NCBI RefSeq assembly: GCF_009720625.1
Contig: NZ_CP046266.1
Coordinates: 1,311,501-1,375,500 of the forward strand
DNA: 64,000 bases
Source: Metabacillus sediminilitoris
GTDB lineage: Bacteria; Bacillota; Bacilli; Bacillales; Bacillaceae
Direction: 5' to 3'
Part shown: piece by piece, positions 1-9,272 of the stretch
Numbering within the stretch: the stretch's first letter is position 1
Layout: every line of letters begins with the position of its first letter
Program-made: the position numbers and the translations under genes
Notes under the pieces: model-generated
What the model was told of the DNA's origin: nothing
Databases searched by the model: none
Seen by the model: only the letters and a program-made list of their open reading frames with translations

Positions 1-410
1 AAGAGATGAGCTTGTTTACAAAGCAGGAAAAGGAAGTACTAGGGGAACAAAACGGTTCGTGGACGGTTGTATTTGGCGGAAATGAAGGTGAACTAACACC
101 AAGCTGCTTAAATAGGGTAATTAAAGTTGTTGAAGTAGACGAGCTTATTGACGTCCTTCCAAATATTGAAGCATATCGGACGTACCTCCAAACGGTCGGA
201 ATCGCAGCTTCACCAAATGAGCTATTTCAAATGGCTGAATTATTAGGAGCAGCGGGAGTCACACGAATTACAGCTCTTGGACATATGACTTCCCCAGAAG
301 CAGGCTGGCATCATGATGGGCGCTTTAATTTACTAGATTTGGTGAACATGGTTGATATTGAACATAGTGCAGAGGAGTATGCAGAAAGTTTGGCCTCATA
401 TGTAGATTAG
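1..410 (+). CDS. LuxC-family acyl-CoA reductase, 3' end only
   Basis: The reading frame is open at the left edge, so only the last ~135 residues are present. The segment GWHHDGRFNLLDLV and the preceding 'SP-AGWHHDG' context are typical of the C-terminus of LuxC-type (PF05893) acyl-CoA reductases, which reduce activated acyl groups to aldehydes with NADPH. The ATG at position 6 is probably internal, because a complete family member has about 400-480 residues. It ends 11 bases before the ABC ATPase gene, and the same operon continues to thiE. There are no lux luciferase genes in the window, so bioluminescence is not implied; a role in processing a thiamine-related or other acyl substrate is only inference from position. 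Confident of the family, unsure of the substrate. Confidence 0.7.
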   Translation, partial: EMSLFTKQEKEVLGEQNGSWTVVFGGNEGELTPSCLNRVIKVVEVDELIDVLPNIEAYRTYLQTVGIAASPNELFQMAELLGAAGVTRITALGHMTSPEAGWHHDGRFNLLDLVNMVDIEHSAEEYAESLASYVD

Positions 411-421
411 GAGATGACAAC

Positions 422-1168
422 ATGAGTTTTTTAATCATTGACAAAGTAACGTATAGTTACGAAGGGGAAAAAACAATTATCAATGATACGTCATGGGAGA
501 TCAAAAAAGGGGAATTTCATAGTTTATTAGGTAAAAGTGGTTGCGGAAAAACAACACTATTAAAAATGGCATCAGGACTTCTGCATCCTAACAAAGGAGC
601 CGTTTATTTAGGAAATGAGAAAGTAGTGAGACCTTCAACTGAAATTGGCTTTGTTTTTCAGTCACCTACTTTGTTGGAATGGAAAACAGTGATTGATAAT
701 GTCCTCCTGCCAATCTCGCTTAAAAGAAAACCGACAAAGGAAGAGCGTGAACGAGCAAGGACGTTATTAAGGATGATGAAACTGAATGATTATGATCATC
801 ATTATCCAGCTGAACTGTCGGGTGGACAAAAAAGCAGAGTTGCCATTGCACGTGCTTTGGTTAAAAATCCTTCGATGTTATTTTTGGACGAACCCTTTGC
901 TGCTTTAGATGCCATTACAAGGGAAGAGTTACAGGATGATTTATTAACACTTTGTCAGCATCAAAAAATGACCGTGTTATTTATTACCCATGACATATCT
1001 GAGGCAGTGTATTTATCAGATCATGTTGCTGTGATGAAGGCAGGGGAAATTACTTACGATATAAATGTGTCTCTATTAAAGCCGCGTCGTGCTGCTGAAC
1101 GATATAGTTCATCGTTTAATGAGTATTGCCTAAAGGTGCGGGAAGCCATGAATGGAGGCAGAGTATGA
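422..1168 (+). CDS. ABC transporter ATP-binding protein (SsuB/TauB/ThiZ type)
   Basis: A 248-residue nucleotide-binding subunit that would power the importer formed with the next two genes on the inner face of the membrane. Walker A GKSGCGKTT is at residues 37-45, Q-loop Gln 80, signature LSGGQ at 132-136, Walker B MLFLDEP at 152-158 and the H-loop His 190. Sequence and gene order match the nitrate/sulfonate/taurine and HMP-precursor importer class. The stop overlaps the start of the permease gene (ATGA), so translation is probably coupled. The specificity for a thiamine precursor is inferred from thiM-thiD-thiE downstream. Confidence 0.9.
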   Translation: MSFLIIDKVTYSYEGEKTIINDTSWEIKKGEFHSLLGKSGCGKTTLLKMASGLLHPNKGAVYLGNEKVVRPSTEIGFVFQSPTLLEWKTVIDNVLLPISLKRKPTKEERERARTLLRMMKLNDYDHHYPAELSGGQKSRVAIARALVKNPSMLFLDEPFAALDAITREELQDDLLTLCQHQKMTVLFITHDISEAVYLSDHVAVMKAGEITYDINVSLLKPRRAAERYSSSFNEYCLKVREAMNGGRV

Positions 1169-1920
1169 AAAAATATCATCTTTATTCTTTTGTCCTGTTC
1201 ATTTTAATTATGATTGTTTGGGAGCTTGTAGCAAGCACCATGTCAGAGCTCGTATTACCTGCACCTTCGGTTGTGTTAACTGTACTTTGGGACGGATTGG
1301 TGAGTGGCTATTTTTTACCTCATATTTATCGTACAGCTTCAGAAGTTGTTTTAGGGCTTTTGATTGGGACCCTTTTAGGAATGCTTGCTGGTATTATAAT
1401 GGGAGAAATTGAGATTTTAAGACGAATTCTCCTTCCCTATGTAATTGCTAGTCAGGCTGTTCCAAAGCTTGCGTTAGCCCCTTTATTTATTTTATGGTTT
1501 GGGTTTGGAATGCCGTCTAAAGTAGTCATTACAGCTCTTATCTGCTTTTTTCCATTAATGGAGAATACGATTACCTCCATTCAACAGACTGATTCAAATA
1601 AAAAAGAGTTATTTCGCGTTTTGAATGCTACAAGATGGCAAACATTAATTCATCTTAAACTTCCTGCAGGCTTACCTGGTATTTTGGCGGGATTTCGTGT
1701 AGCTGTTATCTTAGCAGTTGTCGGAGCTGTTGTTGGTGAGTTTATAGGTGGCAGTGAAGGCTTAGGGGCGATGATCATTGCTTCACAAGGAATGATGGAC
1801 ACACCACTAATGTTTGCCGTCCTTATTTTGCTTACTGCGTTAGGGATGGTTCTTTATGAGGCAGTTCGTTTACTAGAAAGATGGCTTCTAAAGCCGATGC
1901 AGAAGGAGAGAAAAAGATGA
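1165..1920 (+). CDS. ABC transporter permease (SsuC/ThiX type)
   Basis: A 251-residue membrane subunit with about six hydrophobic segments and the inner-membrane ABC permease fold. The start at 1165 is chosen because it overlaps the upstream stop as ATGA, follows a GGAGG-like site (GGAGGC at 1154-1159) and begins with a typical MKK-plus-hydrophobic segment; an upstream in-frame ATG at 1126 would lie well inside the ATPase gene. The conserved cytoplasmic loop occurs near 'EFIGGSEGLGAMI', typical of the SsuC/TauC family. It acts with the ATPase before it and the lipoprotein after it. Confidence 0.88.
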   Translation: MKKYHLYSFVLFILIMIVWELVASTMSELVLPAPSVVLTVLWDGLVSGYFLPHIYRTASEVVLGLLIGTLLGMLAGIIMGEIEILRRILLPYVIASQAVPKLALAPLFILWFGFGMPSKVVITALICFFPLMENTITSIQQTDSNKKELFRVLNATRWQTLIHLKLPAGLPGILAGFRVAVILAVVGAVVGEFIGGSEGLGAMIIASQGMMDTPLMFAVLILLTALGMVLYEAVRLLERWLLKPMQKERKR

Positions 1921-2936
1921 AAGCAATGATAAAGGTTTTATTAGTCTTACTGTTAGCGATGTTAACAGCATGTAATCAAGGTTCTACTGAACCAACACAA
2001 GAGGATGCAAAGGAAAAAGAAGAGGCCGTGGAAGCCATTCGTGTTGCCAGCTGGAGTCAACCAATTACAGAACAAACAAACTTACTTGTAGAGGAAGAAA
2101 AGGGATTTTTCAAAGAACAGGGGTTAAACATGAGCTTTATTCCTGGAGCAGGTGGAGGGGATGCCATCAAAAATATTCTGTCTGGACAGGCTGATATTGC
2201 GTTTACTGATCCAGGCTCGTTATTTTTTGCCCTGGATAAAGGCGAAAAGCTACGCGTGATTTACAATGTTTATCCCCAGAATGTTTTTAACATTGTGTCT
2301 TTAAAAGAAAAAAATATGACAAAACCAGAGGATTTAAAGGGAAAAACAATTGGTGTCTATAGCCTTTCAAGTGGAACGAGACAAAATTTATTAGTGTTAT
2401 TGCATGAGGCTGGCTTAACGGAAGATGATGTGAAAATCGTTGAAACAGGCATTTTGAATTTTGCTCCACTTATGCAAGGACAAGTTGACGCTACTGCTGC
2501 AACAGATACGGGATTATATACTGGTAAACAAAAAGGTCTCGGAGAAGTGAATGTTATGGAGGTTAAGGATTTTCTAAACTTTCCAAGTGATGTTTTTGTC
2601 GTAACAGAGGAAACGTATCAAGAGAAAAAAGAGCTTTTACAAAGCTTTTTAACAGGTTATAAAAATAGTGCAGAATGGATGTTGAACAATCCGGATGAAG
2701 CAGCATCCTTAGCCGTAAATGTTGCAATAGATGGTAAAGATCAAGCAAACAATTTAGAGATAATTAAGATGCGAAATGCATCAAGTGTCTCGTCTGCAAC
2801 AGATGAAAAAGGATTAGGTTCATTTGACATCGATGTCCTGCAAAAGGCTGCAGATACATATCAAAGATTAGGTTTGGTTAAAAACAGATTAAACATGGAT
2901 GAAATTGTCACAGAAGAACTCATTCCGAAAAAATAA
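1917..2936 (+). CDS. ABC transporter substrate-binding lipoprotein (NMT1/THI5-like, ThiY type)
   Basis: A 339-residue extracytoplasmic receptor. It begins with a lipoprotein signal peptide: a charged start, a hydrophobic stretch, and lipobox LTAC with the Cys near residue 19. The mature part has the NMT1/THI5-like pattern, including 'EEKGFFKEQGL', 'GGGDAIKNILSGQADIAF' and 'DLKGKTIGVY'. This family binds sulfonates, nitrate or formylaminopyrimidine-type thiamine precursors. The chosen ATG overlaps the permease stop and follows AAGGAGAG; the earlier in-frame ATG at 1881 would place extra charged residues before the signal peptide. Ligand identity is inferred only from the downstream thi genes. 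Confidence 0.87.
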   Translation: MKAMIKVLLVLLLAMLTACNQGSTEPTQEDAKEKEEAVEAIRVASWSQPITEQTNLLVEEEKGFFKEQGLNMSFIPGAGGGDAIKNILSGQADIAFTDPGSLFFALDKGEKLRVIYNVYPQNVFNIVSLKEKNMTKPEDLKGKTIGVYSLSSGTRQNLLVLLHEAGLTEDDVKIVETGILNFAPLMQGQVDATAATDTGLYTGKQKGLGEVNVMEVKDFLNFPSDVFVVTEETYQEKKELLQSFLTGYKNSAEWMLNNPDEAASLAVNVAIDGKDQANNLEIIKMRNASSVSSATDEKGLGSFDIDVLQKAADTYQRLGLVKNRLNMDEIVTEELIPKK

Positions 2937-2949
2937 CAGGAGATATCAA

Positions 2950-3717
2950 ATGAAATTTCAAAACAAAGTTGTACTTGTCACTGGATCAAGCCGCGGAATT
3001 GGTGCATCTCTAGCCAGAGGCTTTGCTCGAGAAGGGGCTACTGTTGTTGTTAATTATCTGCAAAATCAAACCGCTGCCGAAAATGTTGTTTCAGCTTGTA
3101 TAGAGCTTGGTGGTGATTCGTGGGCTATTCAAGCAGATGTCACCCAGGAGCAATCTGTGAAGGATATGGTCGATGAAATCCTTTTAGAAACAGGAAAAAT
3201 TGACGTTGTCGTAAACAATGCGTTTAAGCCATATACATTTAATCCTGATCAACGGAAATTGGCGTGGCAATTATCTTGGGAGGATTACCAGGAGCAAATA
3301 GATGGTGCCCTCCGCTCCACCCATTATGTATGCCAAGCTGTCGTACCTGCAATGAAAAAACAAGTACAAGGAAGCATTATCAACATAGTAAGTAACTTAG
3401 TCGAACGCCCAATTGTTCCGTATCCAGACTATACAACCGCTAAATCAGCTCTTGCTGGCTATAGTAAAAATTTAGCGGCAGAACTGGGTTCTTTTGGAAT
3501 ACGTGTTAATTGTGTGGCGCCAGGACTTGTCTATCCAACAGATGCAAGCCGTAACACAAAAGAGGAAGTAAAAGAAATGATTATCTCGCAAACACCATTA
3601 AGAAGACTTGCTTCCCCAAGTGATATCGAAGGACCTGTTTTATTTTTAGCTTCAGATTGGAGCAGATTTATGACCGGTCAGACGTTATATGTAGACGGCG
3701 GTCTTGTCATGAAGTAA
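2950..3717 (+). CDS. SDR-family oxidoreductase (FabG-like)
   Basis: A 255-residue Rossmann-fold dehydrogenase. The cofactor motif TGSSRGIG is at residues 11-18, the NNA element at 89-91 (NNAF rather than the usual NNAG), and catalytic Ser 148, Tyr 161 and Lys 165 are present, so it should be active with NAD(P)H. The start at 2950 follows an AACAGGAG site; an earlier in-frame ATG at 2899 overlaps the lipoprotein gene and has no ribosome binding site. It lies between the importer and thiM. With the LuxC-like reductase at the start of the operon it could form a two-step reduction or oxidation of the imported compound, but that is speculation. Confidence 0.85.
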   Translation: MKFQNKVVLVTGSSRGIGASLARGFAREGATVVVNYLQNQTAAENVVSACIELGGDSWAIQADVTQEQSVKDMVDEILLETGKIDVVVNNAFKPYTFNPDQRKLAWQLSWEDYQEQIDGALRSTHYVCQAVVPAMKKQVQGSIINIVSNLVERPIVPYPDYTTAKSALAGYSKNLAAELGSFGIRVNCVAPGLVYPTDASRNTKEEVKEMIISQTPLRRLASPSDIEGPVLFLASDWSRFMTGQTLYVDGGLVMK

Positions 3718-3743
3718 AACGCACCAGAAGGGACATGAATGAT

Positions 3744-4550
3744 ATGGAAACAATACAATTAGTCAAAACGTTAGAAAATGTTAGAAAGATCAATCCACTT
3801 GTACACAATATTACAAATGTTGTCGTAACAAATTTTACGGCGAATGGACTATTAGCATTAGGTGCATCACCTGTTATGGCGTATGCAAAAGAAGAAGTGG
3901 CAGATATGGCTAAAATAGCTGGTGCCCTTGTCTTAAATATCGGAACACTCTCACCTGACGAAATCGAGGCGATGATCATTGCAGGGAAATCAGCAAATGA
4001 ACATGGTGTACCTGTTATTTTTGATCCTGTTGGTGCCGGTGCTACTCCTTATCGAACAGAAACATCACACCGAATCGTAAAGGAGGTAAAGATCTCCATT
4101 TTAAGAGGAAATGCAGCAGAAGTTGCCAATGTGATTGGTGAAGAATGGACGATTAAGGGTGTAGATGCAGGTGAAGGGACTGGTAACATCGTTGAATTAG
4201 CGCAAATTGCTGCAAGAAAACTAAATACTGTTGTTGTTATTACTGGAAAAGATGACGTGATTACAGATGGAGAAACAACATATCTTGTCCACAATGGCCA
4301 TCCGATTTTGACAAAAGTAACAGGAGCTGGCTGTTTATTAAGCTCGATCATAGGAGCTTTTGCAGCTGTTGAAAAGGATTTGTTAGTAGCTTCGGTTTCA
4401 GCTTTAGCTGCATATGGAGTAACAGCTGAAACAGCGGCAAAACAAACAGCAGAAGAAGGACCAGGCAGCTTCCAAATCCAATTATTAAACAAATTAGCAA
4501 CAATTTCACCTGAAGAAATACAAACAAATGCGAATGTTGAAAAACTGTAA
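3744..4550 (+). CDS. thiM: Hydroxyethylthiazole kinase ThiM
   Basis: A 268-residue kinase that phosphorylates 4-methyl-5-(2-hydroxyethyl)thiazole for thiamine salvage. Diagnostic segments are '[18 protein letters not shown]' near the N-terminus, 'FDPVGAGAT' and '[11 protein letters not shown]', the last carrying the catalytic Cys and ATP-binding glycines of the ribokinase-like ThiM family. The ATG at 3744 is preferred over 3735, because the AGAAGGGA site at 3726-3733 then has about ten bases of spacing. It begins 26 bases after the SDR stop and is followed by thiD and thiE. Confidence 0.95.
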   Translation: METIQLVKTLENVRKINPLVHNITNVVVTNFTANGLLALGASPVMAYAKEEVADMAKIAGALVLNIGTLSPDEIEAMIIAGKSANEHGVPVIFDPVGAGATPYRTETSHRIVKEVKISILRGNAAEVANVIGEEWTIKGVDAGEGTGNIVELAQIAARKLNTVVVITGKDDVITDGETTYLVHNGHPILTKVTGAGCLLSSIIGAFAAVEKDLLVASVSALAAYGVTAETAAKQTAEEGPGSFQIQLLNKLATISPEEIQTNANVEKL

Positions 4551-4574
4551 AAAATGTGTAAGGAGATAGAGATT

Positions 4575-5384
4575 ATGACGATAGGCAAAGCATTGACAAT
4601 TGCAGGATCTGATAGTGGAGGCGGTGCGGGTATTCAGGCTGATTTAAAAACATTTCAGGAGTTAAACGTTTTTGGAATGTCAGCCATTACAGCTGTCACA
4701 GCGCAAAACACACTTGGTGTTCATGGGGTATACCCTTTATCAGTCGAGGCAGTCGTTAAGCAAATTGAGGCAATAGGCACAGACCTTGGAGCAGATGCAG
4801 TAAAAACCGGTATGTTGTTTAGTAGTGAAATCATACAAGCTGTTTCCGAATGTATCATAAGATTTAAATGGGAAAATATTGTTGTTGATCCAGTCATGAT
4901 TGCAAAAGGGGGAGCTTCATTGCTGCAAAATGAAGCAATTGCAGCGCTGAAAAAACATCTGCTTCCTTTAGCAATGGTCATCACACCAAATATTCCGGAG
5001 GCAGAAGTACTAGCAGATATGAGTATTGATACGATAGATGATCGTCTAGAAGCAGCGAAACGATTGCATCAACTAGGGGCCAAACATGTTGTCATGAAAG
5101 GCGGTCATGGAAGGGAAGAAGAGTTGGTTGACATTTTATATGACGGCGTAGAATTCACCTATTTTAAAGGGAAACGAATGGTAACCAAGAATACACATGG
5201 TACAGGCTGTACCTTTGCTGCAGCAGTGACTGCAGAATTGGCAAAGGGAAAATCAGTCAAACATGCGGTTGAAACAGCAAAACGTTTTATACAAGCAGCG
5301 ATTGAAGATGACTTAGAGATTGGAAGCGGTCATGGTCCTACAAATCATTGGGCTTATCAAAAACGACAAAGAGGAGTGAAATAG
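4575..5384 (+). CDS. thiD: Hydroxymethylpyrimidine/phosphomethylpyrimidine kinase ThiD
   Basis: A 269-residue kinase of HMP and HMP-phosphate that supplies the pyrimidine half of thiamine. The start region '[18 protein letters not shown]' is the classic ThiD signature, and '[13 protein letters not shown]' near the C-terminus is the anion-hole and catalytic region. The ATG at 4575 lies ten bases after AAGGAG; the in-frame ATG at 4554 overlaps the ribosome binding site. Bacillus has both ThiD and a PdxK-like paralogue; the clustering with thiM and thiE supports the thiamine role. Confidence 0.95.
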   Translation: MTIGKALTIAGSDSGGGAGIQADLKTFQELNVFGMSAITAVTAQNTLGVHGVYPLSVEAVVKQIEAIGTDLGADAVKTGMLFSSEIIQAVSECIIRFKWENIVVDPVMIAKGGASLLQNEAIAALKKHLLPLAMVITPNIPEAEVLADMSIDTIDDRLEAAKRLHQLGAKHVVMKGGHGREEELVDILYDGVEFTYFKGKRMVTKNTHGTGCTFAAAVTAELAKGKSVKHAVETAKRFIQAAIEDDLEIGSGHGPTNHWAYQKRQRGVK

Positions 5385-5385
5385 A

Positions 5386-6039
5386 TTGTCAAGAATTTCA
5401 ATCGAACAAATGCGGAATTTGTTAAAAGTCTATTTCATTATGGGCAGTAATAATTGCCAACAGGAACCTACTCATGTATTAGAACTAGCGCTGAAAGGTG
5501 GAATTACACTTTTTCAGTTTCGCGAAAAAGGAACGAGTGCCTATACAGGAGATGAAAAATATCAATTTGCAAAAAAATTACAAACTATTTGCAAAGAAAA
5601 CAATGTTCCTTTTATAGTTAACGATGATGTTGAGCTAGCCCTTTTACTCGATGCAGACGGTGTTCATATTGGGCAGGATGATGAATCAGCTGAAATGGTG
5701 AGACGCAAGATCGGAAATAAAATTCTCGGCGTTTCCACTCATAATCTTGAAGAGGTTGAAAAAGCAATTGCTGAAGGTGCAGATTATGTGGGAATTGGAC
5801 CTATCTACTCAACAACAACGAAAGAAGATGCAAAGTCAGCTCAGGGAACAACTCTTATAGCGGAAGTTCGAAGCAAAGGCATTGAGATACCAATAGTAGG
5901 AATCGGGGGAATTACATCAGAAAATGCTTCACCTATTATAAAAAGTGGTGCAGATGGTATTGCCGTGATTACAGACATTAGCTTGGCTAATGATCCAAGG
6001 GAAAATGCTAGTAAATTAATAAATTCAATTTCGATTTAG
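5386..6039 (+). CDS. thiE: Thiamine-phosphate synthase ThiE
   Basis: A 217-residue TIM-barrel enzyme that joins HMP-pyrophosphate and thiazole phosphate. Family motifs seen are '[14 protein letters not shown]', '[26 protein letters not shown]', '[12 protein letters not shown]' and 'GIGGIT'. The start is TTG at 5386, one base after the thiD stop and nine bases after GAGGAG. It is the last gene of the operon. No clear Rho-independent terminator directly follows; the next hairpin is at 6223-6262. With thiM and thiD it completes salvage from thiazole and pyrimidine, while thiC and thiG are not here. Confidence 0.93.
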   Translation: MSRISIEQMRNLLKVYFIMGSNNCQQEPTHVLELALKGGITLFQFREKGTSAYTGDEKYQFAKKLQTICKENNVPFIVNDDVELALLLDADGVHIGQDDESAEMVRRKIGNKILGVSTHNLEEVEKAIAEGADYVGIGPIYSTTTKEDAKSAQGTTLIAEVRSKGIEIPIVGIGGITSENASPIIKSGADGIAVITDISLANDPRENASKLINSISI

Positions 6040-6159
6040 TTTTTTCACATTTCTGTTTTGTTAATGATATCGTTAAAAAATTTTAAATAGCCGATTATCT
6101 TCCACAAATGCTTTCCATTTATATTGAATGACACAGATTTTTTTGCCCCTATATATTGT

Positions 6160-6215
6160 TGACCTGATTTTACACAGCAAAGGGGTCGGGGGTTCAAGTC
6201 CCTCACAGGTCATCA
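6160..6215 (+). pseudogene. Degenerate tRNA (acceptor stem and T-arm only)
   Basis: TGACCTG at 6160-6166 can pair with CAGGTCA at 6206-6212 as a seven-base acceptor stem, and GGGGGTTCAAGTCCCTC gives a T-stem with the universal TTCAA loop just before it. Only about 40 bases lie between the two acceptor strands, so the D-arm and anticodon arm are missing. A hairpin terminator follows directly, as for many tRNA genes. I read it as the remnant of a deleted tRNA gene; the original amino acid cannot be told. Confidence 0.55.
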
Positions 6216-6222
6216 GAGATAG

Positions 6223-6262
6223 AAGCTTCAATTTCTTTGTTGAAAAGGATTGGAGCTTTTTT
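6223..6262 (+). terminator. Rho-independent terminator after tRNA remnant
   Basis: AAGCTTCAAT at 6223-6232 pairs with ATTGGAGCTT at 6249-6258 (one G-U pair), followed by a run of T. It would end transcription from the thi operon or the former tRNA gene. Confidence 0.7.
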
Positions 6263-6460
6263 GGGTTTTCCTTTCAAGGAATTGAAGAAACATTTATTCG
6301 ATTATGTATGACAATTCCCCCGTTAAATAATAATCTTTAAAATTCTATTTTGTTTTGGTACATAAAACCTTCTATTATTCTTAATAATAAAAAAATGAAT
6401 CAGTTTTTTACCTAAAATAGATAGCCCGATTAAAAATCAGCTTTGGAATTGGAGATTTAG

Positions 6461-7186
6461 ATGCAAACATTTTTTCAATTTCACTCAAAACTAGAGCCGT
6501 TTCGTCTTTTTTCAAGGGAGCACCTCATAACAATCGCAATCATTTTAGTTCTTGGTATTCTTCTGTTTATCTTTAGAGAGGAGATTCAGAAGCAGGAGAA
6601 AAGAAGAATAATTCGACTCTCTCTAGCACTTCTCTTATTGGCTTCTGATGCTAGTTATCATATATGGCTTGTAAGTAAGAATACTTGGTCGTTTAAAAAG
6701 GCTTTGCCACTGCATCTTAGTGACCTTGCTGTCATTCTTGCTATCGTCATGCTACTAACGGGTAGCTTCCGACTTTTTCAATTTATGTATTTTGCCGGTT
6801 TAGGCAGTTCTATTCAAGCCGTCCTAACACCTGATCTTGGTCGGTATTCGTTTCCTCATTTTCGATATATTGAGTTTTTTGTTTCTCATGGTGGAGTGGT
6901 GCTTGCCTGTTTGTTTATGGTTTTTGCCTTTAAATATCGGCCGACGATTCGTTCCATGTGGATGACCGTGCTTCTTGTCAACCTTTATGCCATTTGTATA
7001 TTTTTTCTTAATAAGTGGTTGGGGGCAAACTACCTCTACATCATGAAAAAACCTGGAAACGCTTCTCTTTTAGATGTTCTGGGGCCATGGCCGTGGTATC
7101 TTATTTCTCTAGAGATCATAATGATTGTGACCTTTTACCTTCTGTATAGTCCGTTTTGGCTAAAAAGGGAAATGGATAGAAAGTAA
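6461..7186 (+). CDS. TIGR02206/YwaF-like integral membrane protein
   Basis: A 241-residue protein with about seven hydrophobic segments and short loops. The pattern 'PLHLSDLAVILAIVML' near residue 85, a conserved Gly/Asp/His-rich loop 'LTPDLGRYSFPHFRYIEFF' and 'GPWPWYL' near the C-terminus fit the YwaF/TIGR02206 family of unknown function. It is a single gene; the nearest upstream operon ends at 6039. It sits between two tRNA-like remnants, each followed by a terminator. No function is proposed. Confidence 0.75.
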   Translation: MQTFFQFHSKLEPFRLFSREHLITIAIILVLGILLFIFREEIQKQEKRRIIRLSLALLLLASDASYHIWLVSKNTWSFKKALPLHLSDLAVILAIVMLLTGSFRLFQFMYFAGLGSSIQAVLTPDLGRYSFPHFRYIEFFVSHGGVVLACLFMVFAFKYRPTIRSMWMTVLLVNLYAICIFFLNKWLGANYLYIMKKPGNASLLDVLGPWPWYLISLEIIMIVTFYLLYSPFWLKREMDRK

Positions 7187-7282
7187 ACTGCGATTACCTT
7201 GCCAGTTGTAGAAGAAATGGCTAGAAGACGATTGTTCGAAGATAGTCTAAAAATTCTATTGGTTTCAATTATCTCGGTAGAA

Positions 7283-7312
7283 GTCGGGGGTTCATCCTTC
7301 ACAGGACATCGA
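7283..7312 (+). pseudogene. tRNA 3'-end remnant
   Basis: AAGTCGGGGGTTCATCCTTC then ACAGGACATC resembles the 3' half of the remnant at 6185-6215 with a two-base deletion in the T-loop region and two changes. No matching 5' acceptor strand is visible. It is followed by a terminator in the same arrangement. A decayed tRNA copy is the simplest reading. Confidence 0.4.
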
Positions 7313-7319
7313 TAAATTT

Positions 7320-7362
7320 AAAGTTATAAACCCTAATGAATAAAGGGATTATAGCTTTTTTT
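7320..7362 (+). terminator. Rho-independent terminator
   Basis: An imperfect stem of about 12 pairs (AGTTATAAACCCT against AGGGATTATAGCT) ends in seven T. It follows the YwaF-like gene and the second tRNA remnant. Confidence 0.65.
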
Positions 7363-7487
7363 GTTGGGTGTTTATTTTATCTGTTAGGAATATTTATATT
7401 GACTGAAAATGAATTAACCTTAAAATATAAACAAACTAGATTCATTTATCTTTCCTTACTAATTCATTTGTTCTAAGGAGAATGAAC

Positions 7488-9272
7488 ATGCACATACGAA
7501 GTAGATTCAAACATTATTTTAATAAATATATTGTTGAGAGCATGCAGCGAAAATTAATGGGAACTTTGCTTCTTGTCATGATGGTTCCTTTACTTATTTT
7601 TATGCTGATTTCGACACATATTTCCAGAGGTGCTGTTGAGTCTTCGGAAATTAGCTCAAATCTTTCACGAATGGAGCTTTCAAATAGTTATATAGAAGAG
7701 CAATTAAATTGGTATAATGACTTTTTATTTTCGGCTCTTGTAGATGATAAGCTCGTACCAAGTATTACAACAATGGATAATATTAGTGCGACAAATGTTT
7801 TTAATACCCAGTCCTATATAAAAGATAAGCTATTTGGGTTATATAATGGTGACGAAGATATTTTATCGGTCAAGTTAGTTTCTTATGGAGATCGTCGCTT
7901 TTACAAAGTTGAAAACAAAGATTTTTATATTGAAAATGAATATGATGAAGCGAAAAATAATGAGGCAAAAGCTGCGATCTTTAAGGTTGATCCGGAGACA
8001 AATAGCTTTACACTAGCACGTAATATTTATCGATTTGAAGATCAGAAATTGGTTGGTAAGCTAGAAATGCAAGTTTCATTTTCTTTTATGGAACATATCG
8101 CTGAGAAATTGCAAAGCAATGAACAGGAATCTATCTTATTGCTTGATAATCATGGAAATCAGCTTTATACGCCAATAGAAAACGATCAATCAATCAAGAT
8201 AAGTGAAGATATTTCAACAAAATTAAACACACCAAAAGGAACCAAGTATTTTACTAAGGACAAAGATTATTATTTTTTTCAGGAATTGATGAATGAACAA
8301 ATTATTTTGTTGAAAGTGGTGCCAGAGGAAGTGATGATGGTAGGGGCAGTGTATATCGGTCAAACTGGAATCGCAATTCTTCTTATTTCGATCTTCTTAA
8401 CAATAATTCTATCGATAATCGTGTCTAATCAAGTTGCAAAACCGATCGTTGCTTTATCAAGAAAGATGGAGCACGTGGAGGAAAATAATTTTAGTGTTGA
8501 AATAGATACGAGCCGTTCAGATGAAATTGGACATTTAAATCGAAAATATAAAGAAATGATTAATAGGATTAAAGAGTTGATTGAAAAGGACTATAAACGT
8601 GAAATGGAAAATCGTGATGCACAATTTCTCGCTCTGCAATCACAAATTAATCCACACTTTCTATTCAACACACTTCAAGTTATTTCAGGGATGGCATTGA
8701 AGAGAAATGCAAAAGATATTTATGCGATGACACAGAAGCTTGCATTCATGTTTCGGTATATCACGAATAAACGAGGCGACCTCGTTTATATGAAAGAAGA
8801 AGTAAATCACTTGAATAATTATCTGTATATTCAAAAAGTTAGATTCGGAGACAATATTTCCATCCACTTATTTGTTGATGAAGCTGTAAATGAGGCAATC
8901 ATTCCACTTTTGACACTTCAACCAATTATAGAAAACTCATTTAAACATGGATTTGAGTCACAAATTGAAAAAGGACATTTGAAGATTGACATCCAAAAAG
9001 TATTTGATGAAGTCGAAATTATCATTGAAGATAATGGAGTGGGAATGCCAATACAAGTGTTAGAAAAATTAAGGGGAAAAATATCATCCAACATAGAGTC
9101 ACAGAATAGAAGTATAGGATTAAAAAATGTCGATAGTCGAATTAAACTTTATTTTGGAAGAGAATATGGAATTGAAATCTTTAGTAAGGAATCAGAGTAT
9201 ACGAAGATCATTTTAAGGATGCCTTATCAAAAAGGAAGTGAACTCAATGAATACTTTATTAATCGTAGATGA
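7488..9272 (+). CDS. Sensor histidine kinase, YesM type
   Basis: A 594-residue membrane kinase. Two membrane segments (about residues 18-40 and 290-310) flank an extracytoplasmic sensing domain of the Cache type; a HAMP region follows ('VAKPIVALSRKM'). The His_kinase (PF06580) box QSQINPHFLFN carries the phospho-accepting His near residue 389, and an HATPase_c domain with 'IIEDNGVGMP' follows. The ATG at 7488 is seven bases after AAGGAG; the ATG at 7482 is too close. It overlaps the response regulator gene by 26 bases. The pair probably senses an oligosaccharide and controls the downstream ABC and hydrolase genes, as YesM/YesN-type systems do. Confidence 0.9.
   Translation: MHIRSRFKHYFNKYIVESMQRKLMGTLLLVMMVPLLIFMLISTHISRGAVESSEISSNLSRMELSNSYIEEQLNWYNDFLFSALVDDKLVPSITTMDNISATNVFNTQSYIKDKLFGLYNGDEDILSVKLVSYGDRRFYKVENKDFYIENEYDEAKNNEAKAAIFKVDPETNSFTLARNIYRFEDQKLVGKLEMQVSFSFMEHIAEKLQSNEQESILLLDNHGNQLYTPIENDQSIKISEDISTKLNTPKGTKYFTKDKDYYFFQELMNEQIILLKVVPEEVMMVGAVYIGQTGIAILLISIFLTIILSIIVSNQVAKPIVALSRKMEHVEENNFSVEIDTSRSDEIGHLNRKYKEMINRIKELIEKDYKREMENRDAQFLALQSQINPHFLFNTLQVISGMALKRNAKDIYAMTQKLAFMFRYITNKRGDLVYMKEEVNHLNNYLYIQKVRFGDNISIHLFVDEAVNEAIIPLLTLQPIIENSFKHGFESQIEKGHLKIDIQKVFDEVEIIIEDNGVGMPIQVLEKLRGKISSNIESQNRSIGLKNVDSRIKLYFGREYGIEIFSKESEYTKIILRMPYQKGSELNEYFINRR

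Noticed and set aside
1..422. Possible TPP riboswitch for the thi operon
   Set aside because: No THI-box sequence was found in the window; if present it would be upstream of the left edge.
4049..4588. A 179-codon frame antisense to thiM
   Set aside because: thiM has all family motifs on the plus strand; the antisense frame is a composition shadow.
6128..6340. A 70-codon plus-strand frame
   Set aside because: It runs through the tRNA remnant and its terminator and has no ribosome binding site.
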